From Marinisporobacter sp. (GTDB lineage: Bacteria; Bacillota; Clostridia; Peptostreptococcales; Thermotaleaceae), in assembly GCA_025210395.1 (NCBI GenBank), contig JAOARV010000003.1, positions 1 to 64,000 on the forward strand: DNA of 64,000 nucleotides. The letters run 5' to 3'. Shown here piece by piece: positions 26,123 to 35,996 of this stretch; position 1 is the first letter of the stretch; the number at the start of each line of letters is the position of its first letter. Made by a program: the position numbers and the translations under genes. The notes under the pieces were generated by a model that was not told the DNA's origin, searched no databases, and worked only from the letters and a program-made list of their open reading frames with translations.

Positions 26123-26326
26123 TATCAGAGATGGTTCTGACTAAAAAGACTTCTGATCCTCGCTCGAGAATGGAATATAAAGAATTTAATATTATCCAAG
26201 CAGATTGATTATATGTTATGTTTATAAATTTTAATAAATCACTGTATTCAAAGAAATAGTTCCCCTTTTTAAGTAGAGACATAAAATAAATAATAGACAT
26301 ATTAAAAGATAAAGGGGGAAGGGATT

Positions 26327-26779
26327 TTGAGTAGACTTAATCCTGATAAGCTTTCAGTTACATTTATTCCACCAATTACTAAAGAAAATCCTATTATACC
26401 TAGGAAGTATACCTTAACCCATTCAGATATTACAGGAGAATTATTTTTGACAATAGGTCCTGAATATGATTATGAGGCCATTGATCCGGTTATGAGAGAT
26501 GAAGTATTAGCCCATTGGAGTAAAATGAATGGAAAATATATTTTCAATGCATATGTTTATGTAAATGGTCAATTTGGTATAAATTCTGCTGCTAGGAGAT
26601 ATATGATTTTTAAACGGGAATTACCTTTAGCCTTAGAAGCTATTTTTTATGGGGATAGGAAGCTGTTAAAAGAACATCCATATTTGAAGGATGCTCCTAT
26701 ATTTGTACATTTTCATTCTATGTATCCTCAGTATAATCGGATAGAATATTTTGGAACACCTCAAGACTATAAAGTATAA
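26327..26779 (+). CDS. Staygreen (SGR) family protein
   Basis: A 150-residue protein matching the staygreen family: KLSVTFIPP near the start, then PRKYTLTHSDITGELFLTIG, RDEVLAHW, and FKRELPLALEAIFYGDR with VHFHSMYPQYN near the end. In plants SGR is a magnesium dechelatase acting on chlorophyll a, and bacterial homologues are known. A non-photosynthetic spore former has no chlorophyll, so the substrate here must be another metallo-tetrapyrrole or something else. TTG start with AAGGGGGAAGGG upstream; monocistronic. Confidence 0.85.
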   Translation: MSRLNPDKLSVTFIPPITKENPIIPRKYTLTHSDITGELFLTIGPEYDYEAIDPVMRDEVLAHWSKMNGKYIFNAYVYVNGQFGINSAARRYMIFKRELPLALEAIFYGDRKLLKEHPYLKDAPIFVHFHSMYPQYNRIEYFGTPQDYKV

Positions 26780-26788
26780 GAGTGTGTA

Positions 26789-26825
26789 TAATAAAAAGAC
26801 TTCGATTAGAAGTCTTTTTATTATA
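26789..26825 (+). terminator. Terminator after the staygreen gene
   Basis: AATAAAAAGACTTC pairs with GAAGTCTTTTTATT across a five-base loop. Confidence 0.88.
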
Positions 26826-26831
26826 TACGAA

Positions 26832-26879
26832 TTGAAATTTATCGAAACTTCATTTATAATAGATATGAAACCGGTAACA
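26832..26879 (+). promoter_or_regulatory. Promoter and operator of the LacI-family regulator gene
   Basis: TTGAAA (26832-26837), a 17-base spacer and TATAAT (26855-26860) form a sigma A promoter. TGAAACCGGTAACA (26866-26879) at the start site matches 11 of 14 positions of the operator upstream of deoC, with the CG centre typical of LacI-family sites. Autorepression is likely. Confidence 0.7.
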
Positions 26880-26927
26880 CGAGTTGATTTGCTACCTGTT
26901 TTATGGGGCCTGTAGGGAGGAACAAAA

Positions 26928-27950
26928 ATGCCTATTACAATTAATGATATTGCTAGGGAATCAGGAGTATCTCGTGCAACTGTATCAAGAGTTTTAAATA
27001 ATTCTGGATATGTAAAGGATGAAACAAGGCAAAAGGTTTTAAAAGCGATAAAAGAATTAAATTATACTCCTAGTGCCATTGCTCGTAGTTTGTCTACAAG
27101 AAAAACAAATACAATAGGGGTAATTGTTCCGGAAATCAATGATCCATTTTTTGGAGAAGTGATCAAAGGCGTGAGTGAGGTAGCAGATGAACATAATTTA
27201 AATATTATTTTATTTAATACAGATGATAATGTAGAAAAGGAATTAAAAGCTTTACAGCTTTTAAAAGAGCAAAGAATTCAAGGGATTCTCATTACACCTG
27301 CCCTTACAGAAAAAAAAGAAAATCGTGAATATTTAGGAACTCTTGAAAAATTTGGAATACCTATTATTTTAATAGATGGACATGTAAAATATGAAAACTT
27401 CAGTGGTGTTTTCATTGATCATATAAAGGGTGCTTATGATGGAACGGAAGCACTTATTAAAGAAGGACATAAAAAAATAGCTATTATCAATGGTCAAATG
27501 GATTCAAGACCTGCTAAAGAAAGATTTATTGGATATAAAAAAGCATTAGAGGAGTATCATATTCCTTTAGAAGAAAGATATATTTTTTATGGGGAATATA
27601 AATATGAACATGCTTATGAAATAACAAAGAAAATATTAAAGATGGAAGATCCTCCTACTGCTATTTTTGTAAGCAGTAATATGATGATTTTAGGATGTAT
27701 GAAAGCATTTTATGAAAAAAAGGTTCATATTCCAAGGGATATGGCTATTATAGGATTTGATAAGTTAGAAGTTTTAAACATCATAGGAATGAATATTAGC
27801 TGTATTAATGGACCTACCCTAAAATTAGGGAAAAAAGGAATGAAAATGCTGATAGATCGGCTACATGATGAAAAGAATAAAGAAATTAAAAGAACCATCC
27901 TTCTACCAGAGATTATATTAAATGGGTCAGAAAAATATATTGAAAAATAG
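26928..27950 (+). CDS. LacI-family transcriptional regulator of the deo genes
   Basis: A 340-residue repressor. The N-terminal helix-turn-helix (TINDIARESGVSRATVSRVL, residues 3-22) is followed by the hinge helix and a periplasmic-binding-protein-like sensor domain (about 60-335). It lies directly upstream of deoC and pdp, and similar CG-centred operators are in both promoter regions, so it probably responds to a deoxyribose or nucleoside-derived ligand. The start ATG has GGGAGG upstream. Confidence 0.9.
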   Translation: MPITINDIARESGVSRATVSRVLNNSGYVKDETRQKVLKAIKELNYTPSAIARSLSTRKTNTIGVIVPEINDPFFGEVIKGVSEVADEHNLNIILFNTDDNVEKELKALQLLKEQRIQGILITPALTEKKENREYLGTLEKFGIPIILIDGHVKYENFSGVFIDHIKGAYDGTEALIKEGHKKIAIINGQMDSRPAKERFIGYKKALEEYHIPLEERYIFYGEYKYEHAYEITKKILKMEDPPTAIFVSSNMMILGCMKAFYEKKVHIPRDMAIIGFDKLEVLNIIGMNISCINGPTLKLGKKGMKMLIDRLHDEKNKEIKRTILLPEIILNGSEKYIEK

Positions 27951-27991
27951 ATGTGAATGATGAATCATTTACATCTTAAATTGTAAAGATG

Positions 27992-28005
27992 TGTAACCGA
28001 TTACA
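27992..28005 (+). promoter_or_regulatory. LacI-type operator upstream of deoC
   Basis: TGTAACCGATTACA is a near-perfect palindrome with a CG centre, 56 bases before the deoC start. It resembles the site in the regulator's own promoter. Confidence 0.7.
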
Positions 28006-28060
28006 TGCATTGAATACTTATAAAAATTTAAATATTAAATAATAAAAGGAGAGGATTAAA

Positions 28061-28729
28061 ATGAAAATGCAACAATTTATTGATCACACATTATTAAAAC
28101 CACAATCTACAGAGGGACAAATTAAAAAAGTTTGTGCTGAAGCAAGAGAATATGGATTTGCTTCTGTATGTGTAAATGCATATTATACTTCCCTTGTAAG
28201 AACTGAATTAGAAGGAACAGATGTAAAAACATGTGTAGTTGTAGGTTTTCCACTAGGAGCTACAACAAAAGAAGTAAAAGCCTTTGAAACAAAGCAAGCT
28301 ATTGAAAATGGAGCACAAGAAATTGATATGGTTATCAATGTGGGTGCATTAAAGGATAAAAAATACGACGTAGTAAGAGAAGATATCAAAGCAGTAGTAG
28401 ATGCAGCAAAGGATCAAGCTTTAGTAAAAGTAATTATAGAAACATGTCTTTTAAATGATGAAGAAAAAATAAAGGTATGCGAAATTGCAAAGGAAGCTGG
28501 AGCTGATTTTGTAAAAACTTCAACAGGATTCTCAACAGGTGGAGCAACTGTAGAAGATGTAGCACTTATGAGAAAAACTGTAGGACCTGATTTAGGTGTT
28601 AAGGCTTCTGGAGGTGTAAGAACCAGAGAAGATGCAGACGCGGTAATAAAAGCAGGAGCTAGTCGTATAGGAGCTAGTGCTTCGATTGCAATTGTTGAAG
28701 GAAAGAAAGATGAAAATGCTGGATATTAA
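28061..28729 (+). CDS. deoC: Deoxyribose-phosphate aldolase
   Basis: A 222-residue class I aldolase splitting 2-deoxyribose 5-phosphate into acetaldehyde and glyceraldehyde 3-phosphate. The Schiff-base lysine is Lys152 in DFVKTSTGF, helped by Lys181 in VKASGG and Asp89. The start ATG has AGGAGAGG upstream. With the following phosphorylase it forms a deoxynucleoside salvage route. Regulated by the upstream LacI-type repressor by inference. Confidence 0.95.
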   Translation: MKMQQFIDHTLLKPQSTEGQIKKVCAEAREYGFASVCVNAYYTSLVRTELEGTDVKTCVVVGFPLGATTKEVKAFETKQAIENGAQEIDMVINVGALKDKKYDVVREDIKAVVDAAKDQALVKVIIETCLLNDEEKIKVCEIAKEAGADFVKTSTGFSTGGATVEDVALMRKTVGPDLGVKASGGVRTREDADAVIKAGASRIGASASIAIVEGKKDENAGY

Positions 28730-28817
28730 TATCCAACATTTCGTTATAATGAAAACATTTACAAATAGGATTAAACTTTTATAGATGAAAGAAGTTGTAT
28801 GAAAAGGAGTGATTAAA

Positions 28818-30119
28818 ATGAGAATGGTTGATTTGATTCAGAAGAAAAAACATGGAGAATCACTCAATAAAGATGAAATTGATTTTATTGTTAAGGGATA
28901 TACAAATGGTGAGATTCCAGAGTATCAAATGTCAGCTTTTTTAATGACAGTATGCTTTCAAGGAATGAATAAAGAAGAAATATCTAATTTAACCATTTCT
29001 TTTGTAAATTCTGGAGATCAAGTTGATTTATCAAGAATCGAAGGTGTAAAAGTTGACAAACATTCAACAGGAGGAGTAGGAGACAAAATAAGCTTAATCG
29101 TAATACCACTGGTAGCTTCTGTCGGTATTCCTGTTGCAAAAATGTCAGGAAGAGGTCTTGGTCATACAGGAGGAACCATTGATAAATTAGAATCAATAAA
29201 AGGCTTTAAAACAGAATTAAGGGAAGAAGATTTTATTGCCAATGTAAATAAGCATAAGATGGCAATAGTAGGGCAATCATCAAATCTAACGCCAGCAGAC
29301 AAAAAAACGTATGCCCTTAGAGACGTAACTGCTACTGTGAATAGTATTCCACTCATTGCAAGTAGTATTATGAGTAAAAAAATTGCATCAGGAGCAGATG
29401 CGATTGTGCTAGATGTAAAAGTAGGATCTGGTGCTTTCATGAAATCTGTTGAGCAAGCGAAGGAACTAGCTAGAACGATGGTTGACATAGGAGAAGCATT
29501 AAATAGAAAGACCGTGGCAGTTATTACAAACATGGATCAACCACTAGGACATGAAGTAGGGAATGCAAATGAAATTAGAGAAGCAATAGAAGTATTAAGC
29601 GGAAAAGGATCAGAGGATGAAACTACTGTAGCTTTAACGATAGCATCTTATATGACAATACTAGGTGGAGCATTTGAAGATTTTGATACTGCTTATAAGA
29701 AGCTAAGTGAGATTATTAAATCTGGAAAGGCTATAGAAAAGCTAAAAGAAATGATTAGAATACAAGGTGGAGATGATACTGTAGTTGATGATCCAAGTAA
29801 ACTTCCAAATGCAAAGTATCACATTGAAGTAAAAGCAGCAGAAAGCGGATATATCAATGCTATCAATGCAGAAAGTATAGGAATCGCAGCCATGCTACTA
29901 GGCGCAGGAAGAAAAACAAAAGCGGATATGATAGATTATGCAGCAGGAATAACCATCAATAAGAAAATTGGTGATCCGGTTGATTGTGGTGAGACATTAT
30001 GCATCTTGCATACGAATTTAGAAGATAATAGCCAAGCAGAAGTAACAGCTAAAGGAGCTTTTGGTATCAGTAAAAGTAAGCCAGAACCAGTGAAGCATAT
30101 ATATGAAATTATATCATAG
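28818..30119 (+). CDS. pdp: Pyrimidine-nucleoside phosphorylase
   Basis: A 433-residue enzyme that phosphorolyses uridine, deoxyuridine or thymidine to the base and (deoxy)ribose 1-phosphate. The family signature SGRGLGHTGGTIDKLES and the phosphate loop KHSTGGVGDK are both present. ATG 28818 is preferred over GTG 28809, which overlaps the AAAGGAG site. It lies about 90 bases after deoC. The phosphopentomutase that would link the two enzymes is not in this window. Confidence 0.93.
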   Translation: MRMVDLIQKKKHGESLNKDEIDFIVKGYTNGEIPEYQMSAFLMTVCFQGMNKEEISNLTISFVNSGDQVDLSRIEGVKVDKHSTGGVGDKISLIVIPLVASVGIPVAKMSGRGLGHTGGTIDKLESIKGFKTELREEDFIANVNKHKMAIVGQSSNLTPADKKTYALRDVTATVNSIPLIASSIMSKKIASGADAIVLDVKVGSGAFMKSVEQAKELARTMVDIGEALNRKTVAVITNMDQPLGHEVGNANEIREAIEVLSGKGSEDETTVALTIASYMTILGGAFEDFDTAYKKLSEIIKSGKAIEKLKEMIRIQGGDDTVVDDPSKLPNAKYHIEVKAAESGYINAINAESIGIAAMLLGAGRKTKADMIDYAAGITINKKIGDPVDCGETLCILHTNLEDNSQAEVTAKGAFGISKSKPEPVKHIYEIIS

Positions 30120-30120
30120 G

Positions 30121-30157
30121 AAAATAGACCCTTGTTCGAAGGGTTTATTTTTTTATT
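30121..30157 (+). terminator. Terminator after pdp
   Basis: AAAATAgACCCTT pairs with AAGGGTtTATTTT, followed by more T. Confidence 0.8.
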
Positions 30158-30273
30158 AACACTAGCTTAAACTCGAATGAAAAGAAAAAATTCTATAAAA
30201 ACTAAGTAAAAATATTAATAAAATAGGGAATGATTAAAAGAAGAAAATAAATATAATTTCTCAATTTTATATA

Positions 30274-30528
30274 TTGGAAAATATCAAAATTTAAGGTATT
30301 ATATAATATGACGGATTAACTTATAGAAAGAAAATTTTATGGAAATTTCACAAAATCTATATGGTGAAAAGTTATTATTAAAACTAAAATATCTTTTATA
30401 GATCCTCGGGCTAAAGGTTGAAAAATACCAAAGAAGAGACTAAAAATAGGATCAAAGGTATTAAAGTTATGCTTATTTCTAATAATAAGCAAAGAGAAAA
30501 TTACTTAGATATATGGGGGAATGTTTAG
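30274..30528 (+). promoter_or_regulatory. speD promoter and long structured leader of unknown class
   Basis: TTGGAA (30274-30279), 17 bases and TATTAT (30297-30302) suggest a promoter, leaving a leader of about 220 bases. GATCCT (30401-30406) can pair with AGGATC (30448-30453), enclosing GGT/ACC. AATACC (30424-30429) can alternatively pair with GGTATT (30457-30462). A hairpin GCTTATT/AATAAGC follows at 30471-30490 without a T-run. I cannot match it to a known riboswitch. The part before 30274 (from 30158) shows nothing. Confidence 0.45.
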
Positions 30529-31347
30529 TTGGCAAAAGATAATACAAACAAGATAAAATTATATGGGTTTAATAACCTAACAAAATCATTAAGTTTTAAT
30601 ATTTATGATATTTGTTATACAAAAACTGAAGAGGATAGAAAACGATATATTGAGTATATTGATGAACAGTATAATTCTGAAAGATTAACAAGAATTTTAA
30701 CAAATGTTACAGAAACCATAGGGGCGAGTGTTTTAAATGTTGCAAAACAAGATTATGATCCTCAAGGGGCAAGTGTAACACTATTGATTTCAGAAGAGGA
30801 AGTACCTCTATATGTATTAGATCCTTCTTGCAATAGAGGAATATTAACACCTGTTCGTGAAAATATCGTTGGACATTTAGATAAAAGTCATGTAACGGTT
30901 CATACTTATCCTGAAAGTCATCCTCAAAATGATATTAGTACATTTCGGGTAGATATTGATGTGGCTACTTGTGGAGAAATTTCTCCCCTGAAAGCTTTAA
31001 ATTATCTAATAGGCAGTTTTGATTCAGATATCATTACTATAGATTATAGAGTAAGAGGTTTTACTAGAGATATAGATGGTAAAAAGCATTTTATAGATCA
31101 CGATATTAACTCTATACAAAATTTTATTGCCAAAGAAACGATTAGGAGATATAGTTTAATTGATATGAATATTTATCAATCAAATATATTCCATACAAAG
31201 ATGAAATTAAAGGAATTTAAGCTAGATAATTATTTATTTGAAAAGAATGAAGTAGATTTAAGTGAAAAAGAGAAAGAAGATATTATTAAAAAGTTAGATA
31301 GAGAAATGACAGAAATCTTTTATGGGATTAATGTTCCAGAAGCTTAA
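30529..31347 (+). CDS. speD: S-adenosylmethionine decarboxylase proenzyme (E. coli type)
   Basis: A 272-residue proenzyme that self-cleaves to form a pyruvoyl cofactor and decarboxylates SAM for spermidine synthesis. [18 protein letters not shown] holds the cleavage site at Ser120 (LDK-S). Length and sequence match the larger E. coli-type enzyme, not the short Bacillus SpeH type. TTG start with GGGGGA upstream. No spermidine synthase gene is adjacent. Confidence 0.92.
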   Translation: MAKDNTNKIKLYGFNNLTKSLSFNIYDICYTKTEEDRKRYIEYIDEQYNSERLTRILTNVTETIGASVLNVAKQDYDPQGASVTLLISEEEVPLYVLDPSCNRGILTPVRENIVGHLDKSHVTVHTYPESHPQNDISTFRVDIDVATCGEISPLKALNYLIGSFDSDIITIDYRVRGFTRDIDGKKHFIDHDINSIQNFIAKETIRRYSLIDMNIYQSNIFHTKMKLKEFKLDNYLFEKNEVDLSEKEKEDIIKKLDREMTEIFYGINVPEA

Positions 31348-31368
31348 AGTTTACATGAAAGAAAATTT

Positions 31369-31407
31369 CATGAGTTTAGAGAATTGTTCTCTAAGCTCAT
31401 TTTTAAT
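31369..31407 (+). terminator. Terminator after speD
   Basis: ATGAGTTTAGAGAA pairs with TCTCTAAGCTCAT (one mismatch), followed by TTTTTAAT. Confidence 0.75.
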
Positions 31408-31522
31408 AATAGGGGAATATGTTATACTGTAACCATGGCAATTGTATCTGCAAAATATTCATAAGAAAAGCTCCCACTAAATAAAGTAGGATTTTTATAA
31501 CATAAAGATGGAGATGATATAT

Positions 31523-33823
31523 ATGAAGATGTGTTCTGTTTGTAAGAAAAATATAGCTATTGTATTTACATCACAAATTGAAAATGGAAAAACTGAAATC
31601 AAAGGTTTATGTATAGAATGTGCAAAAAAGATGGGGATTCCTGTAGTAGACCAATTGATGAAGCAAGCTGGAATGAATCCAGAAGATATTGAGAATTTGA
31701 CGGAACAAATGAAAGATATGTTTCAGGATATGGATATAGATGGAGTAGAGGATGAAAATTTCTTTGAGAATCTTGCTGAAGGAGGATTTTCCTTCATGAA
31801 AGAAGATTTTCAAAAAGAAGATGAAGAAGAAAAAGACAAACCTTCAGCCACGGTGAAGGAAGAGGTAAAGAATGAGAAAAAAAATAAAAAAGCTAAAAAG
31901 AAGAAGTTTTTAGAACAATATGGAACAAACTTAACAGAAAAAGCTAAAAATGATGAAGTAGATAAGATTATTGGAAGAAATAAAGAAATTGATCGAGTGG
32001 TACAAATATTAAATAGAAGAACAAAGAATAATCCTATATTGATTGGGGAGCCAGGTGTTGGGAAAACTGCTATAGCAGAGGGACTCGCAGTTCGAATTGT
32101 GAATAAACAAGTTCCAGCAAAATTATTCAGCCATGAAATCTATCTTCTTGACTTGACCGCAGTTGTAGCAGGAACTCAATTTAGAGGGCAGTTTGAAGGA
32201 CGTATGAAATCCATCATAAAAGAAGCAACAGAGTGTGGAAATGTGATTTTAGTCATTGATGAAGTCCATAATATCATGGGAGCTGGAGAAGTACATGGAG
32301 GAGTCATGAATGCAGCAAATATTTTAAAGCCAGCTCTTGCAAGAGGGGATATTCAGGTAATAGGTGCAACGACCCTTGAAGAATATAGAAAGCATATAGA
32401 AAAGGATGCTGCCCTTGAAAGAAGATTTCAGCCTGTTTTAGTAGAAGAACCTACTATTGATGAGACCATTGAAATATTAGAAGGAATAAAGGATTATTAT
32501 GAAGATTATCATAAGGTGAAAATATCAAAAGACGCCATTGTAGCTGCTGCTAATTTATCCGAAAAATATATTACAGATCGATTCCTTCCTGATAAGGCTA
32601 TTGATGTAATCGATGAAGCTGGTTCACGGGCGAATTTAAAAAACCAAGGACTTGTGGAAATGGAATCTTTAAAAGAGCAATTAAATAAAATAAAAGAAGA
32701 AAAAGAAAGAGCAGCTACCCAAAATGATTTTGAAAAAGCAGCAGCATGTAAAATGGAAGAATTTAAAATAGAAGAAAAAATCAATAAAATAAAAGACAAT
32801 TGTCAATTAGAAATTACTATAGAAGATATTGCCTTTGTGATCGAAGCTTGGACAAAAATTCCTGTCCAAAGGATTACAGAAGAAGAAGCCAAGAAGCTTT
32901 TAAATCTAGAGGATCGATTACATCAAAGAGTCATCGGACAACATGAGGCAGTTACTAGCTTATCAAAAGCAATACGACGTAATCGTTCAGGCTTTAGAAA
33001 GAAGAAAAAACCTGCGTCATTTATTTTCGTAGGTCCTACTGGTGTGGGAAAAACAGAGCTCGTAAAGACACTGGCCTTTGAGCTTTTTGGAAGTGAAGAA
33101 GCGATGATCCGAATTGATATGTCTGAATATATGGAAAAGCATACGGTTTCTAAATTAATCGGAGCGCCTCCAGGATATATAGGATATGATCAAGGAGGAC
33201 AGCTTACAGAAAAGGTAAGAAGAAAACCCTATTCAGTGATCCTTTTAGATGAAATAGAAAAAGCCCATGGGGATGTATTCAATATGCTTCTTCAAATTCT
33301 TGAAGATGGAAGATTAACAGATAGTCAAGGACGAACTGTATTTTTCGAGAATACAGTGATTGTTATGACTTCTAATGCAGGAACGAATTTTAAAACGAAT
33401 AGCATTGGTTTTGGCAAAGACAATTATAATGCTTTAGAAAATCGTGTAAAGGACGCTTTAAGAGAAACCTTCAGACCAGAATTTTTAAACAGAGTAGATG
33501 AAACTATTACATTTACACATTTATCTAAAGAGGAATTAAGAAAGATTATTGATTTGATGTTAAAAGAAGTAATGGAGGAAGCCAAAGAAAAAGAAATAAA
33601 AATAAATGTTTCTGATGAAGTAAAAGATTTTATATTAGAAAAGGGATATGACAAAAAATATGGAGCAAGACCTTTAAGAAGAACGATTCAAAAATATATA
33701 GAAGATGAAATTGCTGAAAAATATCTATTAGGAGAGATTAAAGAAAATTCTAATGTACAAATAGAATTAGAAGATGAGAAAATAGTAATAAATTCTACGA
33801 TGAAAAATATACTGGATAAATAG
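31523..33823 (+). CDS. ClpE-like ATP-dependent unfoldase with N-terminal zinc finger
   Basis: A 766-residue Clp/Hsp100 ATPase. The N-terminus has a zinc finger with CxxC pairs C4/C7 and C30/C33, as in ClpE, then an acidic/lysine-rich linker. Walker A of D1 is GEPGVGKT near 174-181, a UVR-like coiled region lies around 390-430, and Walker A of D2 is GPTGVGKT near 503-510. IGFG near 626 is the tripeptide loop that docks to ClpP. ATG 31523 has GGAG 9 bases upstream. No CtsR operator is visible upstream. Confidence 0.9.
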   Translation: MKMCSVCKKNIAIVFTSQIENGKTEIKGLCIECAKKMGIPVVDQLMKQAGMNPEDIENLTEQMKDMFQDMDIDGVEDENFFENLAEGGFSFMKEDFQKEDEEEKDKPSATVKEEVKNEKKNKKAKKKKFLEQYGTNLTEKAKNDEVDKIIGRNKEIDRVVQILNRRTKNNPILIGEPGVGKTAIAEGLAVRIVNKQVPAKLFSHEIYLLDLTAVVAGTQFRGQFEGRMKSIIKEATECGNVILVIDEVHNIMGAGEVHGGVMNAANILKPALARGDIQVIGATTLEEYRKHIEKDAALERRFQPVLVEEPTIDETIEILEGIKDYYEDYHKVKISKDAIVAAANLSEKYITDRFLPDKAIDVIDEAGSRANLKNQGLVEMESLKEQLNKIKEEKERAATQNDFEKAAACKMEEFKIEEKINKIKDNCQLEITIEDIAFVIEAWTKIPVQRITEEEAKKLLNLEDRLHQRVIGQHEAVTSLSKAIRRNRSGFRKKKKPASFIFVGPTGVGKTELVKTLAFELFGSEEAMIRIDMSEYMEKHTVSKLIGAPPGYIGYDQGGQLTEKVRRKPYSVILLDEIEKAHGDVFNMLLQILEDGRLTDSQGRTVFFENTVIVMTSNAGTNFKTNSIGFGKDNYNALENRVKDALRETFRPEFLNRVDETITFTHLSKEELRKIIDLMLKEVMEEAKEKEIKINVSDEVKDFILEKGYDKKYGARPLRRTIQKYIEDEIAEKYLLGEIKENSNVQIELEDEKIVINSTMKNILDK

Positions 33824-33830
33824 AAAATAA

Positions 33831-33880
33831 AAAAATCAGTCCAAATGATTATTTTGGGCTGATTTTTATTTTTGTAAAAA
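33831..33880 (+). terminator. Terminator after the Clp ATPase gene
   Basis: AAAAATCAGTCCAAA pairs with TTTGGGCTGATTTTT (one mismatch), followed by a T-rich tract. Confidence 0.85.
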
Positions 33881-33999
33881 TAGAATCAAGTTGAATGGAA
33901 AATTTATAAAGATAGTAAAATTTATTTCATGTACACATAATAATCATAGGTGGTTAGTAAATAAATTCAGATTAACATTTTATGAAGGGATGAAAAGAG

Positions 34000-34941
34000 A
34001 TGATGAAAAAAGGATTTATTTTTATATTAATTCTGAGCTTGTTGATGATGGTTGGATGTAGTCAAAAGGAATATTTAAAGAACTTTACTGCTGATCCATC
34101 TAAAACAGATGAATATGATGTAACAATGAAAAGAGATTTATTATGCTTAATGATGGCGTATCCTGAAGATATTACTGGAGTAGAAGAAGGGGAAAAAGAT
34201 AGGGTTTATATCCTTATGAAATCAGGAAAGAAAATTCTTTATGATGATAAAGAGAAGAAGAATGAGCAACAAAAGCTTCAAAATCCAGATTTACAAGATA
34301 TGATGGAACAAATCTATCCTCTTGCGCCTAGTCATTGCTTAATGGAGAAGGGCTATGACCCTGGTCGCATCCGCGTATATTCCTTATTAAAAGAAGTATA
34401 TGGAGGATCAAGGAATCAGATTGAGTCCAATCTTAAGAATCTAAAAATTGGTTATAAATATTATCCATTTAATCAAAATAATAAAGCGAGAGAAGCTTTA
34501 AAAAAAGCCGTAGGGGAAAGTCTTCTTTTAGCACAAAAGAAACAAAAGCTATATACTTTTATAGTTCCTCCTAGTGGAACCTTTAATTATCGTTTAATTG
34601 CAGGAACAAATCGACTAAGCCCTCATTCCTTTGGAACCGCCATTGATCTTAAAAGGGATAAAAGAGATTATTGGAAGTGGACATGTCGTGAGGAGGGAGA
34701 AAAAAGATTGAAGGGTTATCCACGAGAGATCGTACAGATCTTTGAAAAAAATAATTTTATTTGGGGCGGAAAGTGGGCACATTTTGATATTCTTCATTTT
34801 GAATATCGACCAGAGCTCATTTTAAAGGCAAGATGTTTTTCAAGTAGATCTGATAATAATCAAATCTGGTATGATGGCGTAAATACTGGGGATATAAGCA
34901 TAAAAAAATATATTCAGCTAATTGAGAAAGGGTTAAAATAA
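34000..34941 (+). CDS. M15-family peptidoglycan peptidase, lipoprotein
   Basis: A 313-residue exported lipoprotein with a lipobox MMVGCS; Cys20 would be lipidated. The catalytic domain in the second half has the M15 zinc motifs SPHSFGTAID (about 206-215) and GGKWAHFDILHFEY (about 259-272). These belong to D-Ala-D-Ala carboxypeptidases and L-Ala-D-Glu endopeptidases, so it trims cell-wall peptides at the outer face of the membrane. Which bond is cut is not clear. Single gene with its own terminator. Confidence 0.87.
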   Translation: MMKKGFIFILILSLLMMVGCSQKEYLKNFTADPSKTDEYDVTMKRDLLCLMMAYPEDITGVEEGEKDRVYILMKSGKKILYDDKEKKNEQQKLQNPDLQDMMEQIYPLAPSHCLMEKGYDPGRIRVYSLLKEVYGGSRNQIESNLKNLKIGYKYYPFNQNNKAREALKKAVGESLLLAQKKQKLYTFIVPPSGTFNYRLIAGTNRLSPHSFGTAIDLKRDKRDYWKWTCREEGEKRLKGYPREIVQIFEKNNFIWGGKWAHFDILHFEYRPELILKARCFSSRSDNNQIWYDGVNTGDISIKKYIQLIEKGLK

Positions 34942-34969
34942 AGCTTGCCAAAAATTTGGCAAGCTTTAG
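34940..34969. terminator. Bidirectional terminator
   Basis: AAAGCTTGCCA pairs with TGGCAAGCTTT around a short AT loop, between convergent genes. Confidence 0.88.
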
Positions 34970-34970
34970 C

Positions 34971-35996
34971 TTATTTAACTTCTACAATCCATCCTTCAGG
35001 AGCTTCTACATCTCCAAATTGAATACCATAAAGGGTATCATACAGTTTTTTTGTAAAAGGACCAACTTCTGTTTCGCTATGGAATACATGAAGATCTCCT
35101 TTATATTGTATGCCACCAATAGGTGTTATAACAGCAGCAGTTCCACATGCACCTGCTTCTTTAAATTCGTCTAAGTTATTGATATGAACATCTCTTTCTG
35201 CTACTTCTATTTTTAAGTATTCTTTTGCAATATGTAGTAAAGAGTATTTTGTAATACTAGGAAGAATAGAGGGTGATTTTGGTGTTATGAATTGATTATC
35301 CTTAGTAATACCAAAGAAATTAGCTGCGCCAACTTCCTCTATTTTTGTATGGGTCATTGGATCAAGATAAATACAATCAGCAAAACCTTTTTCAGCAGCT
35401 AGTTCATGAGGATAAAGGCTTCCAGCATAGTTACCTCCAACCTTTGCTGCTCCTGTTCCGTATGGTGCTGCTCTGTCATATTCTGAAACAATAAAGTTTA
35501 CAGGAGTCATTCCTCCTTTGAAATAAGGACCTACAGGAAGACAAAATATACAGAATATGTATTCAGAAGCTGGTTTTACTCCTACATTATCTCCTACACC
35601 AATAACAAAGGGTCTAAGATAAAGGGTCGCACCAGTTCCATAAGGTGGAACATAATGTTCATTAGCTTTAACCACTTGAATACAAGCATCTATAAATTTT
35701 TCTTCTGGTATTTCAGGCATTAAAATACGTTTACAACTGTCATTCAGACGTTTTGCATTTCGATCAGGTCTGAATAATTGGATTTTGCCTTGTTTTGTAC
35801 GATATGCTTTTAATCCTTCAAAACATTGTTGTCCATAATGAAGGGCTGTGGAAGCTTCACTAATAGAAAGCTTATTATCTTCAACTAATTTTCCTTCATC
35901 CCATTGACCATCTTTCCATCGTGAAACATAACGTAGATCTGTTTTAATATAACTAAATCCTAGGTTGTTCCAATCGATATTTACTGTTTTGCTCAT
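34971..35996 (-). CDS. ilvE: Branched-chain amino acid aminotransferase
   Basis: A 341-residue class IV PLP aminotransferase interconverting Leu, Ile and Val with their 2-oxo acids. The PLP lysine is Lys185 in [21 protein letters not shown] and EEVGAANFF also fit the group II (longer) BCAT family. ATG start with AGGAGG about 7-8 bases upstream. Monocistronic; no other ilv genes nearby and no T-box seen in its upstream region. Confidence 0.93.
   Translation of the reverse strand: MSKTVNIDWNNLGFSYIKTDLRYVSRWKDGQWDEGKLVEDNKLSISEASTALHYGQQCFEGLKAYRTKQGKIQLFRPDRNAKRLNDSCKRILMPEIPEEKFIDACIQVVKANEHYVPPYGTGATLYLRPFVIGVGDNVGVKPASEYIFCIFCLPVGPYFKGGMTPVNFIVSEYDRAAPYGTGAAKVGGNYAGSLYPHELAAEKGFADCIYLDPMTHTKIEEVGAANFFGITKDNQFITPKSPSILPSITKYSLLHIAKEYLKIEVAERDVHINNLDEFKEAGACGTAAVITPIGGIQYKGDLHVFHSETEVGPFTKKLYDTLYGIQFGDVEAPEGWIVEVK

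Noticed and set aside
26088-26300. A 70-codon minus-strand frame after the EamA gene
   Set aside because: It overlaps the end of the EamA gene, has no ribosome binding site and no recognisable content.
31400-31522. A CtsR operator before the ClpE-like gene
   Set aside because: The AGTCAAA-type direct repeat expected for CtsR is not present.
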